Below the pieces are notes generated by a model. It was not told where the DNA came from and did not search any database. It saw nothing but the letters and a program-made list of their open reading frames with translations. Shown in pieces: positions 1 to 9,481 of a DNA stretch of 64,000 nucleotides. A program made the position numbers and the translations under genes. The stretch lies in assembly GCF_021352225.1 (NCBI RefSeq), contig NZ_JAAUVI010000008.1, positions 56,572-120,571 of the forward strand, given 5' to 3'. The stretch is from Methylobacterium sp. C25 (lineage in GTDB: Bacteria; Pseudomonadota; Alphaproteobacteria; Rhizobiales; Beijerinckiaceae). The stretch's first letter is position 1. Each line of letters begins with the position of its first letter.

Positions 1-822
1 GCCCGGCGACCAGACCGCGATCGAGGCGGTGCCCGGAGCGATGGCGAGGATGCCCCCGCCGACGCCACTCTTGCCCGGCAGGCCGACGCGATAGGCGAAG
101 TCGCCCGAGCCGTCGTAATGGCCGCAGGTGAGCATGATCGCGTTGATGCGGCGCGCGCGCTCGGGAGAGATCACCAGCAGTCCCGTCGAGGGGTTGCGTC
201 CGCTATGGGCGAGGTAGCGGCCGGCCATGGCGAGCTGCCGGCACGACATGGCGATGGCGCAGTGGTGGAAATAGACGCCGAGCGTGTAGTCGACCGGGTT
301 GTCCAACACCCCGTAGGACTTCATGAAATTGGCGAGCGCGACGTTGCGGAAGCCCGTGCGCTTCTCCGACGCCGCCACCGCCTCGTCGATGGTGATCGAC
401 GAATCCTCGGCCAGGAATTGCAGAAAGCGCAGGATCTCGCCGAGTGCCTCGCGCGGCTCGTGGCCGGAGAGGATCGCATCCGTGACCGCGATGGCGCCCG
501 CATTGATGAAGGGGTTGCGGGGGACGCCCTTCTCCAGTTCCAGCTGGACGATCGAGTTGAACGGGTTGCCCGAGGGCTCGCGGCCGACGCGCTTCCACAG
601 CCGGTCGCCGATCTTGCCCAGCGCCAGCGTCAGCGTGAACACCTTGGTGATGCTCTGCACCGAGAACGGCGTATCGCTGTCGCCGGCAGCCGCGAACTGA
701 CCATCCGCGCCGATCACGGCGATGCCGAAGGCCTGCCGATCGGCACGGGCGAGCTCGGGAATGTAGGTGGCGACCTCGCCGCGATCCGGCCGCAGCCGCA
801 TCTCCTCTGCGATCTCGCTCAC
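1..822 (-). CDS. glsA: Glutaminase, 3' end cut by the window edge
   Basis: Hydrolyses L-glutamine to glutamate and ammonia in the cytoplasm. The translated minus strand shows the serine-dependent glutaminase fold: an SxxK motif in SVQSITKVF near residue 50, the segment KGVPRNPFINAGAI, and GKSGVGGGILA at the left edge. Family members are about 310 residues; 274 codons are visible, so roughly the last 30-40 residues lie outside. The start is uncertain. The frame stays open upstream into the preceding gene but has no ATG, and the first standard start is the GTG at 822. Homology begins slightly earlier (PHLNDVVSEIA), so a CTG near 843 is possible. It lies just downstream of glnB and a lyase-family gene on the same strand, suggesting a nitrogen-linked operon. 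Confidence 0.85.
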   Translation of the reverse strand, partial: MSEIAEEMRLRPDRGEVATYIPELARADRQAFGIAVIGADGQFAAAGDSDTPFSVQSITKVFTLTLALGKIGDRLWKRVGREPSGNPFNSIVQLELEKGVPRNPFINAGAIAVTDAILSGHEPREALGEILRFLQFLAEDSSITIDEAVAASEKRTGFRNVALANFMKSYGVLDNPVDYTLGVYFHHCAIAMSCRQLAMAGRYLAHSGRNPSTGLLVISPERARRINAIMLTCGHYDGSGDFAYRVGLPGKSGVGGGILAIAPGTASIAVWSPG

Positions 823-886
823 GACGTCGTTGAGATGGGGCAGGGGACGGCTCGCAGTCGGGTCGGAGGGGGCGAGAAAGGGGCGC

Positions 887-1666
887 TCAGGCGCGCCCGA
901 AGCTCGCAGCCGGCAAGGCGCCGTCGTCGTGCAGCATGCGTGCCGCCGCCTCGAAACCGGCCCAGGCCGCGAAGGCGAGACGGCTGCCGGTGCTGACCCG
1001 GCGCACGCCGAGCGCGGCGAGATCGGCGATGCGCATCTCCGGCGAGAGCAGGAGGACGTTCACGGGCTTCGGCGCGACGGCCTGGACGATCTCGCGGATC
1101 GCACCGGGGTCGGAGAAGCCCGGCGCGTAGAGGCAGTCGGCACCGGCTTGAGCATAGGCGACGAGCCGCTCGATGGCTGGCCCGAGCTCCTTGCGCCCAA
1201 TCAGAAATCCCTCGCTGCGACCGACGAGGATGGCGTCCCGGTCGATTGCGTCCATCGCCGCACGTGCCGCCGCAATGCGTTCGACGGCGAGAGCCTTGTC
1301 GTAGAGCGCGTCGCCCGTGCGATCCTCGATCGACAGCCCGGCGATGCCGGTCTCGAGGGCAAGGGCGACATTGCCGGCCACGCCCTCGGGATCATCGGCG
1401 AAACCGGATTCGAAATCCGCGTTCACGGGCAGATCCGTCGCTGCGCAAAGGGCGCGAAGATGGTCGAGCACCACCTCGCGGGTCACCGAGCGGTCGTCGA
1501 GACCAGCGCTCCAGGCTAGGCCGGCACTCGTCGAAGCGAGTGCCTTGAAACCGAGCTTTTCCAGCCGCTTGAGGCTGCCGATGTCCCAGGGGTTGGGAAG
1601 GGCGAAGCAACCCTGCGCATGCAGGGCGCGGAAGGCGATGCGCGCGGCTGTCGCCTTCGCGCTCAT
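887..1666 (-). CDS. Isocitrate lyase/PEP mutase family protein
   Basis: A 259-residue TIM-barrel protein of the isocitrate lyase/phosphoenolpyruvate mutase superfamily, which cleaves or rearranges C-C or P-C bonds of 2-oxo or 2-hydroxy acids using Mg2+. Visible landmarks are LPNPWDIGSLKRLEKLGF near the N-terminus, the NADFESGF segment (metal-binding acidic residues) and the GLSIEDRTG strand. The KKCGH motif of true isocitrate lyases is absent, so this belongs to the poorly characterised short subgroup and its substrate cannot be given. I chose the ATG at 1666 over an upstream one at 1747 because the longer form would run into glnB. This start lies one base after the glnB stop, consistent with translational coupling. 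The 3' end adjoins the glutaminase gene. Confidence 0.85.
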   Translation of the reverse strand: MSAKATAARIAFRALHAQGCFALPNPWDIGSLKRLEKLGFKALASTSAGLAWSAGLDDRSVTREVVLDHLRALCAATDLPVNADFESGFADDPEGVAGNVALALETGIAGLSIEDRTGDALYDKALAVERIAAARAAMDAIDRDAILVGRSEGFLIGRKELGPAIERLVAYAQAGADCLYAPGFSDPGAIREIVQAVAPKPVNVLLLSPEMRIADLAALGVRRVSTGSRLAFAAWAGFEAAARMLHDDGALPAASFGRA

Positions 1667-1667
1667 G

Positions 1668-2006
1668 TCAGATCGCGTCCGATCCCGTCTCACCCGTGCG
1701 GATGCGGATCGCATCCTCGATGCCCGAAACGAAGATCTTGCCGTCACCGATACGGCCGGTCTGGGCAGATTTGCGGATCGCCTCGACGGCAGCTTCCACC
1801 TGGGAATCCCCGAGCACGATCTCGAGCTTCACCTTCGGCAGGAAGTCCACGACGTATTCGGCGCCGCGATACAATTCGGTGTGGCCCTTCTGGCGGCCGA
1901 AACCCTTGGCCTCGATCACAGTGATGCCCTGCAAGCCGACGTCCTGAAGGGCCTCCTTCACTTCGTCGAGCTTGAACGGCTTGATGATCGCTTCGATCTT
2001 CTTCAT
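1668..2006 (-). CDS. glnB: Nitrogen regulatory protein P-II
   Basis: A 112-residue trimeric PII signal protein that senses 2-oxoglutarate and ATP/ADP and controls ammonium assimilation through the uridylyltransferase, NtrB and adenylyltransferase. The sequence starts MKKIEAIIKPFKLDEVKEAL and carries the T-loop with the uridylylation site Tyr51 (TELYRGAEY), followed by the C-terminal signature around GKIFVSGIEDAIRIRTGE. The ATG at 2006 was preferred over 2030 because PII proteins begin at MKKIEA. In most alphaproteobacteria glnB is followed by glnA. Here it is followed by a lyase-family gene and a glutaminase, and no glutamine synthetase is in the window. It is divergent from the NAD(P)HX repair gene. 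Confidence 0.95.
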   Translation of the reverse strand: MKKIEAIIKPFKLDEVKEALQDVGLQGITVIEAKGFGRQKGHTELYRGAEYVVDFLPKVKLEIVLGDSQVEAAVEAIRKSAQTGRIGDGKIFVSGIEDAIRIRTGETGSDAI

Positions 2007-2121
2007 TCGGTCGGCGCCTGACCTGCGCATTCGCGGAGCTAATGATTCCTAGCACCGCCTCTTGAGGATCGCCACGACGTTTTGCTGTGGCCCTCGCGCA
2101 AACTGCGCAAGCCTTGAGCAG

Positions 2122-2146
2122 AAAATGCACAACATTCGAGCATTTT
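2122..2146. promoter_or_regulatory. Inverted repeat in the glnB/nnr divergent region
   Basis: A perfect 7-base inverted repeat, AAAATGC at 2122-2128 and GCATTTT at 2140-2146 with an 11-base spacer, sits in the 197-bp gap between the divergent glnB and nnr starts. The symmetry suggests a regulator site. It does not match the NtrC consensus TGCACC-N4-GGTGCA. I could not place a convincing sigma-54 -24/-12 element. Confidence 0.35.
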
Positions 2147-2203
2147 GCCGCAATTCGCCCATCCCGCAGGCAGGCCTGGACCGTGTGCGAGCAGGAGCCA
2201 TCC

Positions 2204-3721
2204 ATGACCACCACCCGTCTGCTGACAGTCGACGCAATGCGATGCGTCGACGAGACCGCGATCTCGAGCGGCATCGCCGGCTACACGCTGATGCGCAATG
2301 CCGGGGCGGCGGTGGCAGAGCGGGCGCGGGCGCGACTGCCCGTCAGCGGGCGGGTTCTGATCCTGTGCGGCCCCGGCAATAACGGGGGCGACGGCTTCGT
2401 GGCCGGCCGGCTTCTTGCCGAAGGCGGCTACGCCGTGACTCTGCGCCTGCTGGGCGACGCGGCCGCCTTGTCCGGCGACGCGGCCCTCGCCGCCGCTGAC
2501 TGGCGCGCGGGGGGCCATCCCGTCGCGCCGGCGCTCGCACGCGACGAGGTTTCAGGATTCGATCTGATCGTCGATGCGCTCTTCGGAGCTGGATTGTCGC
2601 GGGAGATCGCGGGCGAGGCGAGGGCGGTGATCGAGGCGGTCGACCGTTCAGGCACGCCCGTTCTCGCGGTGGACGTCCCGAGCGGGATTGATGGCGACAC
2701 GGGCGAGGTGCGCGGCATCGCCCTCGCGGCCATCGAAACCGTCACCTTCGTCGCGCTGAAACCGGGCCACCTTCTGCAGCCGGGGCACTCCCTCTGCGGC
2801 GCGCTGCACGTCGCCGAGATCGGCACGGGCGAGGCGGCTCTTGCGGCGGGGCTCGCGGCCGGAGGCGCTCCGTCGTTCCGGAACGGGCCTGACCTGTGGC
2901 GCGAGGTGTTTCCGCGGCCGAGCGCGCAGGGCCACAAATACACCCGAGGCCATGCTCTCGTTCTGTCGGGACCGCCCTTCAAGACCGGGGCCGCCCGCCT
3001 CGCCGCGCGCGGCGCACTGCGGGTCGGCGCGGGGCTCGTCACGATGGTCTCGCCGAAGGCCGCGATGGCCGAGAACGCCGCCCATCTCACTGCCATCATG
3101 CTGCGCGCCTGCGACAGCCCCGACGACCTCGACGACCTGCTCACCGACGAGCGTCTCGACACGGTGCTGATCGGTCCGGGCCTCGGCATCGGCGACACGG
3201 CGCGCGACCTCGTCGTCGTGGCGGCCTCGGCCGGCCGCAAGCTCGTGCTCGATGCCGACGCACTGACGAGCTTCAAGGGTCAGGCGCCGCTGCTTGCCGA
3301 GCACCTCCGCCAGGGCGAGGCGCAGGCCGTCCTGACACCGCACGCAGGGGAATTCGCGCGGCTCTTCGCCAGCACGGGGGCGGTCGAGGAGGGGCTGAGC
3401 AAGATCGAGCGGACAAGGCGGGCGGCTGCGATCGCGGGATCGGTCGTCGTCCTGAAGGGCTCCGATACCGTGATCGCCGCGCCGGACGGCCGGGCTGCGA
3501 TCAACGATCACGGTTCTCCCTATCTCGGTACGGCCGGTTCGGGGGACGTACTCGGCGGCCTGATCGCAGGGCTGCTGGCACAGGGGATGGCGCCGTTCGA
3601 GGCGGCCTGTGCCGGCGTCTGGCTGCACGGCGATGCGGGCTTGCGGCACGGGCCGGGGCTGATCGCCGAGGACATTCCGGAGATGATGCCGGAGGTGCTG
3701 GCGGGATTGCTCGGGGCCTAA
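2204..3721 (+). CDS. nnr: Bifunctional NAD(P)H-hydrate epimerase / ADP-dependent dehydratase
   Basis: A 505-residue metabolite-repair enzyme. The N-terminal NnrE domain (about 1-215) epimerises R- and S-NAD(P)HX; the C-terminal NnrD domain (about 225-505) dehydrates S-NAD(P)HX back to NAD(P)H using ADP. Evidence includes the epimerase motif GPGNNGGDGFVAGR, the VDVPSGIDGDTG strand, and in the dehydratase LIGPGLGIGD, LTPHAGEFARL and GTAGSGDVLGGLIAG. The ATG at 2204 has a GGAG-type ribosome site just upstream, and homology begins at LLTVDAMRCVDE; upstream in-frame codons are not conserved-looking. The 3' end overlaps the convergent oxidase gene by four bases. Confidence 0.95.
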   Translation: MTTTRLLTVDAMRCVDETAISSGIAGYTLMRNAGAAVAERARARLPVSGRVLILCGPGNNGGDGFVAGRLLAEGGYAVTLRLLGDAAALSGDAALAAADWRAGGHPVAPALARDEVSGFDLIVDALFGAGLSREIAGEARAVIEAVDRSGTPVLAVDVPSGIDGDTGEVRGIALAAIETVTFVALKPGHLLQPGHSLCGALHVAEIGTGEAALAAGLAAGGAPSFRNGPDLWREVFPRPSAQGHKYTRGHALVLSGPPFKTGAARLAARGALRVGAGLVTMVSPKAAMAENAAHLTAIMLRACDSPDDLDDLLTDERLDTVLIGPGLGIGDTARDLVVVAASAGRKLVLDADALTSFKGQAPLLAEHLRQGEAQAVLTPHAGEFARLFASTGAVEEGLSKIERTRRAAAIAGSVVVLKGSDTVIAAPDGRAAINDHGSPYLGTAGSGDVLGGLIAGLLAQGMAPFEAACAGVWLHGDAGLRHGPGLIAEDIPEMMPEVLAGLLGA

Positions 3722-5142
3722 CTCACCTCGAAGCTCGTCCACATCCCCGTGTCGAACCGCTCCAGCACCGTGGAGCTGATCAGCCAGCGCCCCGGATTGT
3801 CGGCGAGGAAGGCGATGCGGGCGGTCTTCCCGTCTAGGAGCTGGAAGGTGTCGAGCCAGTAGGGCTCCCAGCCATCGTCGAGCGGGTGGAGCAGCCGGAA
3901 GGCGTGGCCGTGGACGTGCAGCGTCTGCAGGAACGCCGTATCGTTGCGCACCGCGAGCACCACGACCTGACCACGCTTCACCGAGAAGGCCGGTGCGGCG
4001 CCCGCGGTGCCGCTGGCTCCGTTGATCTGCCAGATCCGGGTCGGATCGCCGGTGAAGGCCGGCTCCGTGCCCGGCTTGTCCTTGTCGATCCGCGCGCCAC
4101 CCGTGAGGACGAGATCGCGGCGAAACGCGCTCTGAAGCTTCACTTCGGCCGGCAGGAGGCTGTTGTTGCCGATAAGCGCGATCGGCGGCAGCGCGCTGCG
4201 CCGTTGCAGCGGCGCGCCCTTGGCGGTGAGGGTCGCCAGGGCCAGGCCCTGTCCGATCAGGGCATTGATCGTCACCGCCGCACCCGGCTCCGTCGGCATG
4301 TCGAGCAGCAGGTCGTAGCGAGTGCCTGGCGCGAAGGGCAGGGTGGCGCGCAGGGGCTCGAACAGATCGGTCGGCTGGCCATCGACGGCTACGACATAGG
4401 CCTTGGCCCCGTCGAAGCGGATGCGCGTCGCACGCGCGTTGCAGGCATTGGCGAGCCGCAGCCGCAGGCGGCTTCCCGGCGGCACCTCGACGGCCTCCGG
4501 GATCGGCCGGCCATTGACGGTGACGAGATTGCCGAGCCGGCCCGAGGCGGCAGCGAAGGCGAGCTGGCCAAAGGGGAGGGGCTGTCCGTCATCCTCCAGC
4601 CGCACGTCCTGCAGCAGGAAGGTCAGGTCGCGGTCGGTGGGAGGCGGCGTCGCCTCCTCGACGACGAGCATACCGGCGAGGCCGCGGCCCGACGGCTCGC
4701 TCGATCCGCCGACGACGAGGGGCCGGATCACCGAGGTGCCGGCATCGGGCGGCGTGAACTGGTAGGTGAAGCTCGCCCCCGGCGCGATCGGCGGCTGCGT
4801 GACCCCGCCGACGCCGTCCATGGCGTTGGTGTTGCGCACGCCGTGCCAGTGCAGCGAGAGCGGCTTGTCGGTCTTGTTGTCGAGCTTCAGCCGGACGGCC
4901 TCGCCCTTCCGGATCCGGAGAACCGGCGGCGCCGATTTCCCGTCGAAGCACCAGACCGGCGTCTCCTTGGCCGGCTCGGGCTTCAGCCGCGCCTGGCCGG
5001 GCGCCGCGGTCCAGGTGGTTTCGGCCGGGGGAGCGGACGGCGTGCCCTGCGCGACCGAGGGCCGCGGCAGCCAGGCGAGGGCAGCGACGCCTCCGAGCAG
5101 AGCGCGTCGCGACGGTCCTGTCGTGGCTTTGCGTGGCGGCAT
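3718..5142 (-). CDS. Multicopper oxidase family protein with degenerate copper sites
   Basis: A 474-residue cupredoxin-repeat protein with a twin-arginine signal (SRRALLGGVAALAWL), so it should fold in the cytoplasm and be exported to the periplasm. The laccase/CueO architecture is clear: LHWHG at 97-101 and LHVHGH at 408-413 retain their histidines. The other two ligand motifs are gone. Where CueO has WFHPH this protein has VIRPL (138-142). Where CueO has HCHLLEHEDTGM it has SSTVLERFDTGM (456-467), replacing the type-1 copper cysteine and its flanking histidines. It therefore probably cannot act as a conventional oxidase and may be a structural or chaperone-like relative, as SufI/FtsP is. 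It is convergent with nnr. Confidence 0.85.
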   Translation of the reverse strand: MPPRKATTGPSRRALLGGVAALAWLPRPSVAQGTPSAPPAETTWTAAPGQARLKPEPAKETPVWCFDGKSAPPVLRIRKGEAVRLKLDNKTDKPLSLHWHGVRNTNAMDGVGGVTQPPIAPGASFTYQFTPPDAGTSVIRPLVVGGSSEPSGRGLAGMLVVEEATPPPTDRDLTFLLQDVRLEDDGQPLPFGQLAFAAASGRLGNLVTVNGRPIPEAVEVPPGSRLRLRLANACNARATRIRFDGAKAYVVAVDGQPTDLFEPLRATLPFAPGTRYDLLLDMPTEPGAAVTINALIGQGLALATLTAKGAPLQRRSALPPIALIGNNSLLPAEVKLQSAFRRDLVLTGGARIDKDKPGTEPAFTGDPTRIWQINGASGTAGAAPAFSVKRGQVVVLAVRNDTAFLQTLHVHGHAFRLLHPLDDGWEPYWLDTFQLLDGKTARIAFLADNPGRWLISSTVLERFDTGMWTSFEVS

Positions 5143-5250
5143 GGCACCCGGATGCTCGAGAGAGACGGTGCGCTCCGGCCGAAGCGCAGAGGGCTACTTA
5201 GCGGCGGCCGGGCCCCGTCGCCAACACGAGGCGGCCCCATGCGAAGTTTT

Positions 5251-5280
5251 TTGCTGCAGTCGGAAATGTGCGTGTTATAG
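5251..5280 (+). promoter_or_regulatory. Candidate promoter for tRNA-Leu
   Basis: TTGCTG at 5251-5256 and TTATAG at 5275-5280, separated by 18 bases, resemble a housekeeping -35/-10 pair. They lie about 45 bases upstream of the mature tRNA-Leu 5' end, a suitable distance for a short leader. Confidence 0.45.
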
Positions 5281-5324
5281 AGCCGCCCCTGTGCGGTCGG
5301 ACGTGTGCCTCCTCGCAGGTGCCC

Positions 5325-5409
5325 GCGGGCGTGGCGGAACTGGTAGACGCGCTGGATTTAGGTTCCAGTGTCGCAAGACGTGGGGGTTCGAGCCCCTCCG
5401 CCCGCACCA
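5325..5409 (+). tRNA. tRNA-Leu(TAG)
   Basis: An 85-nt class II tRNA with a 7-bp acceptor stem pairing GCGGGCG with CGCCCGC. The D arm is GGCGGAACTGGTAGACGC. The anticodon stem-loop CTGGA-TTTAGGT-TCCAG has anticodon TAG. A long variable arm follows, then a T loop (GGTTCGAGCCC) and an encoded CCA at 5407-5409. The long variable arm and G-rich D loop fit leucine. It reads CTA codons and lies upstream of tig. Confidence 0.95.
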
Positions 5410-5568
5410 GTCCTGCCGCCGTGACCGCCGAGGGGCCTGGCGAAAGGGCATCCCGCGGCCGCGTGAGGCGGCCCGCATTCCCGGATCGGTCCGTCGCCCC
5501 GCCGAGGGTTCGCCCGCGGCGGACAAAGCCGTTGCTGAAAAGACTTTAGAGAATCGGACGAGACGACG

Positions 5569-6972
5569 ATGCAGGTGACCGAGACGACTTCCGAGGGGCT
5601 GAAGCGCGAGTTTCAGGTGCTCCTCCCCGCGAGCGAACTCGAGGATCGCCTGAACACCGAGCTCTCGAACATCAAGGGCAAGGCCCAGCTCAAGGGCTTC
5701 CGCCCGGGCAAGGTGCCGGTGGCGCATCTGCGCAAGGTCTACGGCAAGTCGGTCATGGCCGACGTGCTGCAGAACGCCGTCAACGAGGCGAACCAGAAGA
5801 TCGTCGCCGACAACAGCCTCAAGCTGGCGCTCGAGCCGCAGATCGAGTTCCCGAAGGACGAAGAGCAGAACATCGTCGAGAAGGCCCTCGAGGCGAAGGG
5901 TGACCTCGCCTTCAAGGTGAAGCTCGAGGTGCTGCCGACCTTCGACCTCGTCGACCTCTCCGACGTCACCCTGACCAAGCCCGTGCTCAAGCCCTCCGAC
6001 GAGGAGGTGCAGGAGGCACTGGACCGCATGGCCAAGCAGAACCGCGACTTCGCCGCCAAGGACGAGGGCGCCGCGGCCGAGACCGGCGACAAGGTCTCGA
6101 TCGACTTCGTCGGCAAGATCGACGGCGTCGAGTTCGAGGGCGGCAAGGGCGAGGACGTCGACCTGGAGCTCGGCTCGAACAGCTTCATCCCGGGCTTCGA
6201 GGACCAGCTCGTCGGCGCCAAGGCCGGCGACAGCCGCGTCGTCAAGGTGAACTTCCCCGAGGATTACCAGGCCGCCCAGCTCGCCGGTAAGGCCGCCGAG
6301 TTCGACATCACCGTAAAGGGCGTCCAGGCGCCGGGCGAGGTCACGATCGACGACGAGCTCGCCAAGCGCTTTGGCATGGAAGACCTCGAGAAGCTCAAGG
6401 AAGCCGTGAGCAAGGCGATCGGCACCGATTACGACGCCGCCTCGCGCCGCAAGACCAAGAAGGCGCTGCTCGACGCGCTGGACGGCAAATACGCCTTCGA
6501 TCTGCCCCCGAGCCTCGTCGCCCAGGAATTCGCCAGCGTCTGGGCCCAGGTCGAGCAGGACCTGAAGACCCGCGAAAAGACCTTCGAGGACGAGGGTACG
6601 ACCGAGGAAAAGGCTCAGGAAGAGTATCGCAAGATCGCCGAGCGGCGCGTGCGTCTCGGCCTGGTGCTTGCGCAGGTCGGCGAGACCGCCGATATCAAGG
6701 TCTCCGACGACGAGGTCAATCAGGCCCTCTTCGCCCGGGTACGTCAGTTCCCCGGCCAGGAGAAGGTGGTCTACGACTTCTACCGGAACAACCCGCAGGC
6801 GCTCGCCGAGCTTCGCGCGCCGCTGTTCGAGGAAAAGGTCGTCGACCACGTCCTCGGTCAGGTCAAACTCGTCGAAGAGCCGGTCTCCAAGGAGGCGCTC
6901 TTCGCCGAGGACGACGAAGAGGCCGCACCTGCCGAGACGAACGAGGCGGCGGCCGAGAAGGCCGCCGGCTGA
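5569..6972 (+). CDS. tig: Trigger factor, ribosome-associated chaperone
   Basis: A 467-residue chaperone and peptidyl-prolyl isomerase that binds nascent chains at ribosomal protein L23. The N-terminal ribosome-binding domain carries the signature GFRPGKVP (about residues 44-51). The central FKBP-type domain spans roughly 155-245 (GDKVSIDFVGKIDGVEFEGG, FIPGFEDQLVGAKAGD). The C-terminal arms are helical and charged, ending in an acidic, alanine-rich tail. The length is slightly above the E. coli protein (432) because of this tail. It precedes clpP, clpX and lon, the classic quality-control gene order, but 126 bases separate it from clpP. Confidence 0.97.
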   Translation: MQVTETTSEGLKREFQVLLPASELEDRLNTELSNIKGKAQLKGFRPGKVPVAHLRKVYGKSVMADVLQNAVNEANQKIVADNSLKLALEPQIEFPKDEEQNIVEKALEAKGDLAFKVKLEVLPTFDLVDLSDVTLTKPVLKPSDEEVQEALDRMAKQNRDFAAKDEGAAAETGDKVSIDFVGKIDGVEFEGGKGEDVDLELGSNSFIPGFEDQLVGAKAGDSRVVKVNFPEDYQAAQLAGKAAEFDITVKGVQAPGEVTIDDELAKRFGMEDLEKLKEAVSKAIGTDYDAASRRKTKKALLDALDGKYAFDLPPSLVAQEFASVWAQVEQDLKTREKTFEDEGTTEEKAQEEYRKIAERRVRLGLVLAQVGETADIKVSDDEVNQALFARVRQFPGQEKVVYDFYRNNPQALAELRAPLFEEKVVDHVLGQVKLVEEPVSKEALFAEDDEEAAPAETNEAAAEKAAG

Positions 6973-7098
6973 GGCCCGCACCCACGGTTCAGGGTCAGCG
7001 GGTCCGATCAGGCGGTGTTAACAACCGCCGTAGTTGGCTTGTAACACCGGCCCGGGGATGATTCGCCCCGGCCGGTCCCTGACCTTGAGGGCGTGAGA

Positions 7099-7725
7099 AT
7101 GAGAGATCCGGTCGACTACTTCCAGAACAGCCTCGTCCCGATGGTGGTCGAGCAGTCGAGCCGCGGCGAGCGCGCCTTCGACATCTATTCGCGCCTGCTC
7201 CGCGAGCGCATCATCTTCCTGACCGGCCCGGTCGAGGATCAAGGCGCGTCGCTGATCGTCGCGCAGCTGCTGTTCCTCGAGGCGGAGAACCCGAAGAAGG
7301 AAATTTCCTTCTACATCAACTCGCCCGGCGGCGTGGTGACCTCGGGTCTGTCGATCTACGACACCATGCAGTTCATCCGCTGCCCGGTGACGACGCTGTG
7401 CACCGGCCAGGCCGCCTCGATGGGCTCCCTGCTGCTCTGCGCCGGCGAGGCCGGTCATCGCTTCGCCCTGCCGAACGCGCGGATCATGGTCCACCAGCCC
7501 TCCGGCGGCTTCCAGGGTCAGGCCACCGACATCCTGATCCATGCCCGCGAGATCGAGGCCCTCAAAAAGCGCCTCAACGAGATCTACGTGAAGCATACGG
7601 GTCGCGACTACGAGACCATCCATCAGGCTCTCGAGCGCGATAACTTCATGACAGCCGAGGCGGCCAAGGAGTTCGGCCTGGTCGACGACATCCTGCACAA
7701 GCGGCCGGAGCCGGCCGCGGCTTAA
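7099..7725 (+). CDS. clpP: ATP-dependent Clp protease proteolytic subunit
   Basis: A 208-residue serine peptidase that forms the double-heptamer chamber of ClpXP/ClpAP. The catalytic triad is visible: Ser107 in GQAASMGS, His132 in MVHQPSGG and Asp181 in ALERDNF. The oxyanion segment NSPGGVVTSG is intact. I chose ATG 7099 over GTG 7093 because the purine-rich sequence CTTGAGGG at 7084-7091 is well spaced only for the ATG. The gene lies between tig and clpX; 227 bases before clpX could hold a separate clpX promoter. Confidence 0.97.
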   Translation: MRDPVDYFQNSLVPMVVEQSSRGERAFDIYSRLLRERIIFLTGPVEDQGASLIVAQLLFLEAENPKKEISFYINSPGGVVTSGLSIYDTMQFIRCPVTTLCTGQAASMGSLLLCAGEAGHRFALPNARIMVHQPSGGFQGQATDILIHAREIEALKKRLNEIYVKHTGRDYETIHQALERDNFMTAEAAKEFGLVDDILHKRPEPAAA

Positions 7726-7952
7726 GACGTTGCCGACGATGCGGATCAGCCTGCCTATGCGTCCTTTTGGCGACAGTTCAGCGCATTGAGCAGGTTGATC
7801 CGGAGACGGCAGCGTGATTGCATCGGAGTTCGTGCCCTCGATCGAACCCGGTGCATGCCCTGAGGTGACTGTTTCTTTAGGCGGATGCCTTTAATTCTGA
7901 GCGATGCGCGTTCGCCCCTTGCCGGCGCCGCGCTCGCGGAGCGGAGACCGAT

Positions 7953-9224
<1,272 letters not shown>

Positions 9225-9234
9225 TCCGATTTGG

Positions 9235-9260
9235 GGCCGCGCCGTGCAAGCGGCGCGGCC
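9235..9260 (+). terminator. GC-rich hairpin after clpX
   Basis: A perfect 10-bp stem (9235-9244 with 9251-9260) and a 6-base loop begins 10 bases after the clpX stop. There is no following T run, so intrinsic termination is uncertain. It may act as an attenuating or transcript-stabilising structure between clpX and lon. Confidence 0.5.
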
Positions 9261-9481
9261 CTGTCATTCCACCGTCACGAAACTTGAAAGCCGTGGCGGC
9301 GAACGCCACCTGATCGTCAGCGCAGTGGCCGCATGCTCACCCCCGAGGTGCGGTGCCGCGTCACCAGCCGCAACGTTCGATCCGATCTCCGACCAAACGC
9401 GGCCCGGTCGGCCCTGGCAGGATGCTTGCTCGTCAAAGAGGAGCGAATGCCCGGCGTCAGAGCACAAGGGAAGCCAACCCC

